A DNA stretch of 64,000 nt. It comes from Chrysomallon squamiferum (Eukaryota; Mollusca; Gastropoda; Neomphalida; Peltospiridae). The translations under genes were made by a program, and so were the position numbers. Location: the NCBI GenBank assembly GCA_012295275.1, contig CM022670.1, positions 20,480,198 through 20,544,197 on the forward strand, in the 5' to 3' direction. This document shows, in pieces, positions 28,593 to 40,025 of the stretch. The notes under the pieces were generated by a model. That model ran no database searches. It worked only from the letters and a program-made list of their open reading frames with translations, and was not told the DNA's origin. The first letter of the stretch is position 1, and each line of letters begins with the position of its first letter.

Positions 28593-29954
28593 GTATATGA
28601 CTTTTAAGATAACATAAAGCGCTTTAGTGGAAAAAAAGTAAGAAAAATTAGACGAATACTGGGTCATTAGCTATCTGATGTTGTAATAACCCAGAAAGAT
28701 TAAACAAATCTATGACGCACGGTGACACAAAAACTGACTTCAAACAGGAACGAGTGTTTATGTAGTCAAGTACAACACTTCAACACAATTCTAATTGTTT
28801 TCATTTACTGATCTGTATCTTAACTATTTATCACTTAACAAAGTAGAAAAGTGCTTGCTATTATTACTGTTGTTCTTATCGTCGTCGTTGTTGTTATTGT
28901 TGTTATTGCTATTTTGAACTAAACTTGATCATAATATCGAAATAAAAACTTTAAAACAATTTAATTTTTGATTTCTTTAGTTTCGTTAAAAACACAGCTA
29001 CTAAAAAGTTTCCTTTATGACACAGTTTTTCTTTTGTTAATTGCACCACCATTATTGGTATTATTTGTATGACCGAAGCAAATCTTTTAATAACAGCAAC
29101 AACAAACAAACAAATAAAACAGTGAATATACCATATGCCAAATAAAATAAAATGAATTAGATAAAATAGAAAGAAAAGAAAGAAAGAAAGGACGTAGTAG
29201 CAGTTGTAATAGTGGTGGTGGTGGTGGTAGTAGCAGTAGCAGTAGTAGAAGCATTAATAATAAACATAATAATAATAGCAGCGGTAGTACTAGCTGTAGT
29301 AGTAGAAACATCAGAAGCAGCTGTAGTAGTAGAAGCAGAATACAATACAGACAAAATATACAGGAACAGATGTTTCAAGACGACACTGCAGACTACATTA
29401 GCAATAAGTGAAAGTAAACTGAACGTATCAACTTAAATAGTAAATGAAACTGATACAAATGTGAATAATTTATCACACCTATACTTTAGTTTTTATCCTG
29501 ATACCGATATTGATTTATTGAAACAATTTAACTGACACAAAGTTTTGGTTTATTTTATAATAATAAAAAAACACCAAAACACACACACACACAAAATCCA
29601 CAACAAACAAAATACATGAAGAAAAACAATATATCCCGTTCTAGACTAAGCTGAAAACAGACAACAAAAAAGGGGAAAAAAACAACCCATAAAACACAAG
29701 TTATTGTAATATTTGTATTATTGTATTAGCAGATCACCATCATTATCATCATCAACTTTGATATTTATTATTTTAAAAAAATCATATTTCAATTTTTATA
29801 CAAAGTACAAAAATAACAATTGAAAATTTATGGCTGGATACTCATTAGTTTTCTCTGTGTTCACAATGGCGACCTAGTTACACTGACGACATTACATCCT
29901 GTTTTAAGAAACTATTATTCTTCCTGCTTTGTGAAATTCGAATGTTTTGTGACA

Positions 29955-32587
29955 ATGGCGGTACGATGGTTTTATTATCTATTTCTTGCGTCGATCTTCG
30001 TGAAAACAGCAGAAATGTATGCCGCACATGGCAAGTATTTCTATTTATTTATTTACTTTTTATTTATTTATTTAAATTTTTGACATTCGAAATAATCGAT
30101 TAATAACTATCTCTTAGTCTTATCTACAATAAACTGTGTAACTTCTATAATGATAACAGAAAACATTTAACATATGAATATATTGTATGGTGGTATTTTG
30201 GATTTTATGTATGTATGCACGCATGTATCTATGTACGTGCGTACCTATTAATCCATTTGTTCCGTTATCATTATTATTGTTGTTATTGTTTTAATATTCT
30301 TCTTTTAATTTTTTCTTCTTTTTTGTTATTTATGTTGGTGTCCTTGTTCATATTCTTGTTTGGTGTTTGACCGTGGTGCTTTTACTACGTCACTGTTTTA
30401 TTTCCTAAGCCTGTGGTTCTGGTTTATATGGTCTTCAGTGTAACAAACGCTGTAGTGATCGTCATTGTGCTGATGTTTCTACACCGTGTCCAGCATGGGA
30501 TGGATTATGCTCAGGAAAATGTCAAGATGGCTGGAGAGGACGAGACTGCACAACGGGTAATTATTTCAAAGAGAAATTAAGCGAATACCGTTACTACATC
30601 AATAAACAGACGGAAATAAAAAAGAACATTTTTACATTAAAGTGATTTAAATTTTAAATGAATGAATGTGATTTAATCGATCTCAAAAGCATAATTATGT
30701 TATAATAATAATACTTTATTATTACTTTGTTAGAAGATATTTATAATCTGCTCTTCACTTTTGTACAGAATTTTAAGAAAACAACATTTATCTAGCTATT
30801 AATTTGAAATATCTTATTACCAGCATGTTCTGAAGACGGAAGATACGGTGCTAAGTGTAGGTTTTACTGTAGCAGTCGTCACTGTGCTTCGTCTAGAGTT
30901 TCTTGTGATACAGTCACAGGAGACTGTGGAGCTGAAGGCTGCGAACCAGGCTGGAAAGGAATCGACTGTAAACAAAGTAATAACACAATTATTACTATGT
31001 TAGTGCCCACAAACAAAAATCAATTTTCTGTAATAATCAGTAATTAGTACATTATTTCTCGGTTGCAGAAATTAGTGCAAATGTTAATTAGAATCTTAAA
31101 TGTTGTTATGTTCAGAAATATTTTGTGAAGATTTAATAAGAAAAAAGGTATTGCTGGGTGAAACATATTGCTGGGTGAAACAAAATGTAAAGATTTAACT
31201 GCGAGAGTATCACAGCTGTTTTCCATTTCAGCATATTTGGAAATATTTATTGGCAAAGCTTTTGATTTATCTTTTATCTGTACCTTTTTTCCTGCAAAAC
31301 ATTTTTTGTGGCTTATTTACTTTCTTTTCTATCTGTTTCTGGTTGTCTGTTTGTTTATCTATTGACGTATTTATTTATTGTTCGTTATACATTCATGATG
31401 AAAACCACAGTTTGAACAATGAATTTATATGAAATTGTAATCTATTATTCACTGTGTTTCAGCATGTGAGAGGAGAGTAAAATATGGACCAAACTGTAGA
31501 AAGTCGTGTTTAGATCGTCACTGTGCTACAACTTCAAACTATTGTCCTTTCACAAGTGGAAAGTGTCATGATGGATGTCAGCCTGGATGGAAAGGAGTCG
31601 ACTGTTTGCAAGGTTTACAAAATTTGAATTTCTCGCTATTATTATTGTTGCATTTGATTTCTGTCTTCTTTAATAATTCACATATTGTAAAATGTATTAC
31701 TGTGATATATATATATATATGTATCGGGCATAAAGTAATCTTACTTGTTGTAGTCATTTGAGACTTGAAGCTATTATACTCTCATAAGAGTATATGACTT
31801 TTTAATTATACCCATTATACTTTTACTTTTATTAATTATTTATTTGTTGCTTTTGTTTGTTTGTTTCTTTTTTATTCGTTTATGACAATATTTATTATCA
31901 CACTGACATTACAAAATACGAAGAAATTGCACATAAAAGTAACACATTTGACAGATAAAACGGTTACATATGCAAATGTATTTTGATAAATCATATATAA
32001 TTATACTCTTAGGAATAATCAAATAAAATAGTTTATAGGCGTAACTCATAATATTTATCCTTTAAAACTCAAATAATTTAATGATTAATTATAATAAATC
32101 TTTACGTCCGCTGGTATTATAAATAGAACTAAATACGGAGATCATACACGTATGGTTCATGTACAACTAACTGTATATTTATATATACAGAATAACATGT
32201 TGTTTTGTAATAAAATAGTGGAACTGTTCTGAAACTTATTTTTTTTCATTTGTAACCTGTATCGTCTGTAGCATTTTGGACGGATGTTTGCGAGAAACTT
32301 TAACTGTGTTTATGTCCTTGAAAATGTCTAAACACTAAAACATATATCTATATCTACGTGGATAAACTATATCAGTTTGTAAAATCATTAGAAGAAAAAT
32401 ACACGAAAAGAACTGAACATCACTAAATCGAAAAAAAGAAGAAAAAAAAACAATGATTCGTTTACAATTAACACTGTGTTTAATAAGATTCATTCAACCT
32501 AAAATTTCGTACGGTTCAATAATTATATCTTCAAAATAATATGATATCGACTGTTTTCAAGGTTTCAAAGGTGATAATTATTTATAA

Positions 32588-32627
<40 letters not shown>

Positions 32628-33069
32628 GTAATAATTTTTAACATTCAAGAAAACTGTAACATCCATAATATTAAATATGGTTATTTAAGTTTTTAATGAT
32701 AACATTAATGAATAAAAAAATCTGATGGAATGGTTTTAACATTTCAGAATGCAATAACACATATGGTACTAACTGTGGTTTAACATGCAGTGTAAGACAC
32801 TGCAAGAACGACAACTCATCATGCGATTCAAAGACAGGAGAATGTGTTGGAGGCTGCAAGCCAGGATGGAAAAACCTTAGCTGCACTGAAGGTAGGATAA
32901 ATCTTTTATTAAATAAAGGAAATAAATCTGCTTACATTGTCGCTGAACATTTATTACACACTGATATGTATTCATGTATGTCTGTCTCTTTTTCTGCGGG
33001 TAATCTGTTAACGTTATTAATGTAGTATTATGGACCTAACTGTTTACTGCATTGTTCAAAGCGACATTG

Positions 33070-33107
<38 letters not shown>

Positions 33108-33350
33108 GTTGTGTGTGTGTGTGTGACTTTTACAAAAGTATTTCAGAATTTCGTTAAATTTATTATGATATTTAATTTCAGAATGTTCTTTTTGGGAGTA
33201 TGGAGAAAACTGCAAATATGAATGTACAGAAAGACGTTGCTATGGCCGTCAAAGGTGTGATCCAGAGAGAGGTGAATGTGTTGATGGGTGCATTGATGGC
33301 TGGAACGGAATTTCATGTACTGAAGGTATAGTGACAATTTACCTTTAGAA

Positions 33351-33391
<41 letters not shown>

Positions 33392-34326
33392 TAACAATAA
33401 CAAGAGCAATATTAAAATATATACACATTTAGATAGTCATACACACTATCTTTACCTATCTATATTCAAATTTTTCATATATTTTCGTCTTTATTTATTT
33501 ATTCACATTCAGTTTGATTATTAGTTCAATAATATATTTGTCTTTATATATATATATGTATATGTATATAAATTTCAGCTAAACCTTTGAAGACCATCAA
33601 CATAACCTTAGTTGGTTTCTGTGTCTCTCTTGGAGTATTGATTATTCTTCTTGTAATTTCTGGTTTAATCATTGCTAGGTAAGCATCCCTTCCTCTACAC
33701 TTCGTTTACATTTCTGCAAGTTAAAGGCAAATTTAATTATCATGTTTTACACTACTTTATTTTCTTAAATTTCTATTTGTTGATATCTGATATTAAGAAT
33801 TTTAAAATTAAAATGTTAAAGAAAATCATATTTACATCGTGATTTGAAATGACTTTTGAAAATATCCTATATGCCAACATTATATATATATATAATCTGT
33901 TTTTGATAATCATAGAATGGACCCTATTAATTTTGTTTTCACTTGAATATCTTCAACAAAATAACATTTCTTTGTTACCTCTTAAAGTTCGGTTTTTTTT
34001 TTTTATCGTGCATGATAAATAAAATTAATACTTTCTCTTCTTTTCTTTTTTTATCAAGATTCGTGCTTAGAAAGCATTTACTTTCTTCGAAACGTGAACT
34101 GACAGAATCGAAAGAACTGAAGAAAGAAAACGCAGAAACAAACCAGGTTCCTACGTACGACTCGGCTTATGAAGAAGTGAGCGATAAGAACTCGAATGCT
34201 GAACATCAGTATCAAAATGTGAGACAGTCTGAAAAGTGCAGCGAACCTGAGACAAACACTTATGAAAAGCTGGAAAATGATATGGTTGATGAACCTTCTC
34301 CTTACGATGTAATCAACATTTCGTAA
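29955..34326 (+). CDS. receptor gene 2: short 5xEGF receptor with ITAM-like tail
   Basis: Eight exons join into 1182 nt (393 aa) with no stop: 29955-30030, 30410-30556, 30824-30976, 31463-31612, 32748-32891, 33182-33325, 33579-33678, 34059-34326. Intron 1 uses a GC donor (CATG/GCAAGT); the others are GT-AG. Signal peptide MAVRWFYYLFLASIFVKTAEM, five EGF modules with the RHC signature (the last has RRC), membrane helix ITLVGFCVSLGVLIILLVIS (residues about 278-300), then an approximately 95-residue tail. The tail holds YEEV, YQNV, YEKL and YDVI. The layout is Draper/CED-1/MEGF10-like, which suggests SH2-kinase-coupled signalling, by inference. AATAAA hexamers at 34335 and 34560 are candidate poly(A) signals. 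It is the shortened partner of gene 3. The upstream non-ATG open frame from 29820 is not used. Confidence 0.85.
32500..32562 (+). pseudogene. EGF exon relic upstream of the deletion junction
   Basis: ATTTCGTACGGTTC resembles an EGF xYG start, and ATCGACTGTTTTCAAGGTTT resembles the end and donor of the third EGF exon (GTCGACTGTTTGCAAGGTTT). The middle of the module is lost. An identical relic sits at 48860-48922 in unit B. Confidence 0.5.
32589..32636. repeat. (TAA)n tract
   Basis: Longer in the unit B counterpart (53455-53513). Confidence 0.9.
33350..33400. repeat. (TAA)n then (AAC/AAT)n after a gene 2 donor
   Basis: The counterpart at 54232-54303 is about 20 bp longer; relic copies have TAG units instead. 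Confidence 0.9.
34059..34326 (+). other. gene 2 cytoplasmic tail with two ITAM-like tyrosine pairs
   Basis: The sequence shows YEEVSDKNSNAEHQYQNV and YEKLENDMVDEPSPYDVI, each pair with exactly ten residues between the two YxxΦ motifs. The second fits YxxL-x(6-12)-YxxI. YQNV also fits the YxN type favoured by Grb2-like SH2 domains. A further tyrosine (TYDSA) precedes them. All five are retained in gene 3. Confidence 0.75.
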
Positions 34327-36400
34327 TTAGAAGTAATAAATATATTGTTACTGTCTCATACTTCAGTTAGTTACTTCAGTTACTTATATTAAATTTATGT
34401 ACTGTGGTAGTTTGTTATACAAATTAATGGTGTGAATTATGATCACTTGTTATGATATTTTCTATTCTGCATGCTGCATGCTATGATAAACAAAAACATG
34501 TGTTTAAGGCTTTGGTTTATAGCATTACTGTTATGATATAATCTTACTCTTATAATGTAAATAAAGATTTCATTACTTTATAATTTGGTATTCTAATCCT
34601 ACAGGTAGAACACATTAAACCAGGTATTATAACAACGCTGTACATGTATTGTGACATTCAGTATTTTTATAAATGCAAAACTAACTGTAATAAGCTGAAT
34701 TCAGATTTTGTCATCTTAAGTTGAAAATGATTATGTAAAATAAAAATTTCATGAATTTTAACTTACTGATGTGATGTATTTAAAATATAATGTTTTTAGA
34801 ACACACACATATGCTCACCAAAAAAAAAAAAAAAAAAAAAGAATGAAAGGAGGAATACGAAAAAGAAAGTAAATAGAAACAAAAATCCAGTCTTATATGT
34901 GACAGGTCATCTTTCATATAAAATAAGTTAATGCTACTCATTCATCACATTATTGTATTTCTTTTTTTCTTCTCTTCTCTTCTTTCTTTCTTTCTTCATT
35001 CTTTCGGTCTTTTTTCATTCTTTCTTCATTCTTTCGATCTTTTTTCATTCATTTTTTTTCTGATGTACATGCAAACGTAAAATATGTTTGCAAAAAATAA
35101 AATTAAAACTCTTCATGTAGACTTTTGTTTGTTAATGTATTTCGTTTCCTTGGTTTTTCTGCAGTTAATTATGTCATTATGTTATCTTATTTTTTAGTTG
35201 TGAGGATTCTCCTTGCACACACACACCTAGAAATCCACACACACACACACACACACCTGTTTTCATAATAACATGTATTTCAATATTTCATACTTCTGCA
35301 TTATTTCGATCGGAAACTGCATACAAGCAATAAGCATCAGCATTTTAACAACGATTTAATTAGGTTGTCTTAAGAGACAACAAGAGCCCAGGGTAGTTCT
35401 AAATAATAAACGTGTACTGGCACCATTAAATTGTTTTACGTTAAGATATATTTTCATTTGGTAACAAACTTGCATAGTTTGTTTCAAAACTCATCAGTTT
35501 CAAATTTATGGAAGAGACAGTTATTTCAAACATTATTAAAAGGCAAAAGCCCTGCCACTTTTCTATTATTGTTACGTTTTTTTTTTATTTCTTTTACTGA
35601 AAATAATTTTTATGAATGTTATTTTTTTTATCTTTAGATTTCGGAGAGGACTATATTGTTGATATCAGTAAACCTACAGTTTAGTTGTAGCATGAAAACG
35701 ACAGCGATAGCCCTTTATTATAATAATAGCACGTGCTATTTCAAAGTTACATCAAGGTGGCTTCTCACCAAAATTGTTTATAAATGTGTGCTTTAAAATT
35801 ATAAATTATATATTCAAGTATTTATTCACGAACAATAATTATACAATAATTCAATATAAAAAACCCAATTATTTTATATTGCGTAATCTTTATAACAAAC
35901 ATATACTGAAAATATGCCACTTATAATGGTGATATAGCGCCTTTAATCTGTTGATTGTTTGTTTTCATTAATGGATATAACACTCCTTTTTTTCATTGGA
36001 CATGTATGAATACTTTACTGATACAGAGCAGGTGTATCCTGTAAAGTGAAGTTGATTATCGCATTGTCATAATTATTATGTTTGTTTTGGAGTTTTTTTG
36101 ATGTTTTTTTGTGGTTTACTATTATTATTATTATTATTATTATTATATAATTTGATTATTTAAAGAATATTTATGAACGGGACATCTTATTGCTGAACAT
36201 GCACGATAGTCTTATTAATACTTTATTTTGTTAATAGTTGTCATACAAAGACCACTCATTGTTTCTTGATTACAATTAATAAGTTGACTGTAATTTTGTT
36301 AAGAAGAATAAAGTTTGCGAAAGAAAGATAAATATTATATATGTAGCACGGTTCTTTGATATACCAATTATTGATGAGTGACATAACTAAATGAGTGAAA
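34327..36400 (+). other. 3' flank of gene 2, duplicated in unit B
   Basis: No separate gene. It is nearly the same as 55223-57300, with small indels: TTTC tracts near 34970-35050, and an (AC)n at 35228-35255 that unit B lacks. It contains the short acceptor-preceded frame at 35638-35684. Confidence 0.7.
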
Positions 36401-36410
36401 GATAAAAATA

Positions 36411-36710
36411 TTTTATTTAACGACGCACTCAACACATTTTATTTATGATTATATGACGTCAGACATGTATTTAATTACATTATGATAGAAAGGAAACCCG
36501 CTACTCATAGGTTACGAGTAGTAGCAAGGCATATTTTATACCCATCCTACAGAGAGGCTAGAATATACCACGGCCTTTCTATAGCAGTTGTGGAGCACTG
36601 GCGGGATCGAAAAATAGCTGAATGGGTCCAACAGGTGGGATCGATACAATGCCTCATGGACCGGTGATCATGCCGAGCAAGGGACACTAGATTTGACCTA
36701 ACGGTATCGC
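36411..36710 (-). mobile_element. mollusc-type SINE, copy in unit A
   Basis: Contains TTTAACGACGCACTCAACAC, GAAAGGAAACCCGCTACTCA, a CATTTTATACCCATCCTACAGAG-like core, TACCACGGCCTTTCTATAGC and GTGGAGCACTGGCGGGATCG. I recognise these blocks from a SINE common in mollusc genomes, with its tRNA-like head at the right. The head is degenerate. The small frame across it (36482-36667) is not a gene. The family name is not given because I recall it from sequence only. Confidence 0.65.
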
Positions 36711-36954
36711 CGCAAAACGAAAAAAGAAGAAAAGTCACAAAAACCGCCAATGTAAAGTGTGATATTTGAGATTATGACATTTGTGACAAATGTCCACTAA
36801 CATTTTTCTTTTGTTATTAAAAATTATTTAAAATTTATGTAAAAATTATTTCAACGATATTTATAAAGGTAACTTTCACTGGATGCAATATGAATAATAA
36901 CAACTATATAGGTTTTACAAAAGTATTTCAGAATTTTAATAAATTGATTCTAAT

Positions 36955-37093
36955 ATTCGAATGTTTTTTTGGGGAATATGGAGAAAGCTGTTAGTGTAGA
37001 GACGTTGCTGTGGTCGTCAAATCTGTGATCCAAAGAGAGGTGAATGTGTTGATGGGTGCCTTGACAGATGGAACGGAATATCATGTACTGAAA
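36955..37093 (+). pseudogene. broken EGF exon, CSFWEYGE type (unit A)
   Basis: Decayed copy of the last EGF exon of gene 2: the FWEYGE coding stretch is shifted, a TAG follows AGCTGT, and the WNGISCTE end remains. It is followed by (TAG)n. Same relic at 57875-58010. Confidence 0.75.
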
Positions 37094-37119
37094 GTATACT
37101 GCGAATATGCCTTTAGAAG

Positions 37120-37123
37120 GTAA

Positions 37124-37170
<47 letters not shown>
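37120..37170. repeat. (TAG)n tract after a relic donor
   Basis: Occupies the place of (TAA)n in the functional genes. Counterpart 58037-58080. Confidence 0.9.
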
Positions 37171-37354
37171 ACAATAAAATTATATAAATAATCTGTTTAT
37201 GATAGTCATACCATAGACTTTGTATGTGCTGTATTAATGTTGTATTGACTTAAATATCCTCACACAAAATATTACATCAGTATTACCTCTGAAACTTCGG
37301 TGTTTTTATCTGGTACAAAATAATCCATATTACTCATTTTTCTTTTTCATATAG

Positions 37355-37425
37355 ACTCATGATTAAAAAAGCGTCACATTCTTAGAAAGTTGAACTGACC
37401 AAATTGAAACAAAAAATGAAGAAGC
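37355..37425 (+). pseudogene. relic of a gene 2-type tail exon (unit A)
   Basis: ACTCATGATTAAAAAAGCGT and TTCTTAGAAAGTTGAACTGACC correspond to the start of the tail exon at 34059 with deletions. The rest of the tail is lost. The following sequence again resembles the gene 2 3' flank. Confidence 0.6.
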
Positions 37426-37984
37426 AAAGGTAGGATACAGACTAGGTTTCCATTAGAACACAATAGAAGTAACTAATGTATTATCACTGTCTCATACTTC
37501 AATTAAAACCAAATTTGTTATCTATATTAAATGCATTCATTCTGATAATTTGTTATAATAATTAATAATGTGAATTTTAATCTGTTTTTGTGATATTTTC
37601 TAGTCTGCATGCAGCATGCTATGACAAACCAAAAGTTAACGTTTGTTTGAAGCTTTAGTTTACATCGTTACTGTTACATTGCAAATAAGGATTTTATTAG
37701 TTTATAATCTATTTCTCATACCAGTTTGAGCGCATCAACATTGTATCATAACAACATTGTACAAGAATGCAGAACAAAGTATAATAACCTGAATTCAGAT
37801 TTCGTCTTATTAAGTTGGAAATGCGAAAGAAAAAGTTCATTTAAAATATAATGTTTTTTATAACAAACAAAAACAAAAACCACCAACGAAAGAAAACAAA
37901 CAAACAAACAAATATTCAGTCTGGTATGTGACAGGTCAGCTTTGATATAAAACAATATAGTTTCTTCTCATTCATCAAATTCTT

Positions 37985-38225
37985 GATGAGTGGTATGCAT
38001 GGTTATTTGCATGGTTTCGATGTTATAACTGACAGCTTAGAGACCCCAGTCCTAAATGTAGGGTCTGTCAAAACATCGGACGATGAAAGGTCTTACGCAG
38101 TAATTGATGAATACCACGCCCCTGCAAAGGTTACACAGATGTTGACCAATCACAACTCCCTCTGCACCTCAGAGGTGTGGTTTTAAGTGTGTATTTCCAC
38201 ACATTTACTGCGTAAGTTTGTCAGT
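37985..38225 (+). repeat. cluster-specific repeat R, copy 2, with an open frame
   Basis: Related to copies at 28198, 43270 and 58888. In this copy and in 58886-59083 a frame of about 65 codons is open and contains DERSYAVIDEYHAP; in the other two copies it is broken. No good acceptor precedes it. It could be a short mobile element or a remnant of a tyrosine-bearing tail exon. Confidence 0.65.
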
Positions 38226-38343
38226 GGGAAAGTAAATTAAGTTTGGAAGAAATAGTTACATCTACGTAGATAGGAACAACGCTGTGTGTGATCCACTGAC
38301 GAGTCTCGAGCGTATAGCACCAATACGCCGCACTCCGAGGATA

Positions 38344-38451
38344 AAAACAAGATGACGTGAGATCTGAAATAAAAGACTGCGAAAAACAAAACTAAAAGAC
38401 AAATGATTGTGTCGTCAGTGATGACAGTCCGAAAGAATAAAGGCTGAATAA
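38344..38451 (+). pseudogene. relic of the gene 1 tail exon end (unit A)
   Basis: Matches 22170-22278 (ACAAGATGACGTGAGATCTG, AATGATTGTGTCGTCA, AAGGCTGAATAA) with stops and a shift. Flanking sequence to about 38960 matches the gene 1 3' flank. Same relic at 59244-59353. Confidence 0.75.
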
Positions 38452-39075
38452 CGATTACCATGATACGAGAATAGTAAAACAAACAAAAAGAGAAAGAAAA
38501 AAACCCCAAAAAACAATAACACACAAATGAATGAATGAATGAGTGAATAGATAAATAGATAGATTAATAAATACGTAAGGAAGTATGTGATAAAAATTAA
38601 TTAATTTTTTAATAACCACGTATTTTATAATATAAATAAATAAATAAATAAATAAATAAAAGGCTCGTATTTGTATAAGATAGATAACAGGACTTAGTAC
38701 GCATATAGCTGTTATTCAAGTTGCAGCAACAGACAACATTTATCAATAACAGTAATGGTTTTGTTTCAAAGTTATATTGCTTAATTTAATATTATTTGAT
38801 ATATTTCAGTGCTTGAAATTAATGCTTGAAATTTACAACCAATTCTGTGTATATTCTAGACTCACTTTATATATAAATTCATTAACTTCAATATATTTAT
38901 GAAGCATTGTTATGAGTATGTTAGTAACAGATTTACATTAAAAAATTATTTATTCAGAATGTTTCTGTGGTAAGAAACGTGTCTGCTACTGTGACAAAAC
39001 ATTTAATTCATAAGACGTATGTTTTAGGCTTTGCCCAACGAAAGAAATATTTATAAATATAAAATATTACAATAT

Positions 39076-39138
39076 ATATAATATAATATAATATAATATA
39101 ATATAATATAATATAATATAATATAATATAATATAATA
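39076..39138. repeat. (TATAA)n tract
   Basis: A second tract of the same kind lies at 42056-42133. Confidence 0.9.
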
Positions 39139-39817
39139 TTTCAAAACGAAATGTGGTACGTAATTTTGTCCAATATATTTTACACGTTATAAATTAACAG
39201 ATATTATAAAAATGTTGATATTTAAACGTGTAATTAAGTACTAGTTTAAAAACATTGCTTTTTCAAAAAACTATTATATCCGAATTATATTGATGATATA
39301 AGTAGTTATCTATAAAAGCAAGAAAAAGTCGTATTAATTTGATTTATAAGCAATTTTTAAATATTTATTCTTATAGTGCAATATCCTGCTTTTTTCAGAA
39401 ATTTTATACGTAAGTTTTATGATGATTTAAAAAAAAATTGTGCCTTGACTTACTAAAATGTGATCAAGAAGTTACTGATAATGACTGAGAAATTAAAGAG
39501 ATTAATTTATTTTAAAGAATCTGTTTATAACAAATATATTAGAAACGTTCTTCTGTAAAAAGAACTTTAAAGCATGGCTTAACTGCAGTAGAAGTATACA
39601 ATATTTAAAATATTTAAAATTTTTAAAATTCTAAACCTTACAAAATAACAAACATTATAAAATATTTTGTATATTTCAACGTATAATTAAAAAATAATTA
39701 TATCCGAATTATATATTTTTGATATTATCTGCAAAAGCAAGGAATAGTCGTATTAATTTGATTTATAAGCAATTTTTAAATGTTTATTTTTATAGTTAAG
39801 TATCCTGCGCTCTTCAG

Positions 39818-39897
39818 AATGTGATAGAACGTACGGCACTGATTGTAGCTTAGACTGTAGAGAGAGAAAGTGCAAGAACGATCACCCAGCTTGTAGA
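39818..39897 (+). pseudogene. truncated copy of gene 1 EGF exon 10
   Basis: Starts after an intact CAG acceptor as CDRTYGTDCSLDCRERKC, then breaks inside the module and jumps into sequence matching the following gene 1 intron (near 20987). A deletion removed the second half of the exon and part of the intron. Confidence 0.8.
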
Positions 39898-40025
39898 ACT
39901 TATATCATAATAATCAGAAATAGATATATTAAATCAAAATGAAATATACAAATTTTATGTGATTTCAATTTATCTTACGCTTTATTTTAGATTTTTCATT
40001 GACGTTTGTTAGATTGATATTTCAG

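Noticed and set aside
29087-29436. Poly-Leu/Thr/Val frames near 29.2 kb and 45.5 kb
   Set aside because: GTAGTAGCAGT-type simple repeats in the upstream flank of genes 2 and 3.
29820-29954. Longer N-terminus for gene 2 from 29820 (and gene 3 from 46053)
   Set aside because: There is no ATG at that position. The ATG at 29955/46188 gives a normal signal peptide and the correct splice phase.
31168-31432. Frame MLGETKCKDLTARV... shared with 47519-47716
   Set aside because: Intronic sequence just upstream of the third EGF exon. It is shared because introns are duplicated, and it has no splice or protein support.
36482-36750. Conserved-looking 61-67 residue frames on both strands, also at 57383-57651
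   Set aside because: They lie within the SINE copies; similarity between A and B reflects the duplication, not coding constraint.
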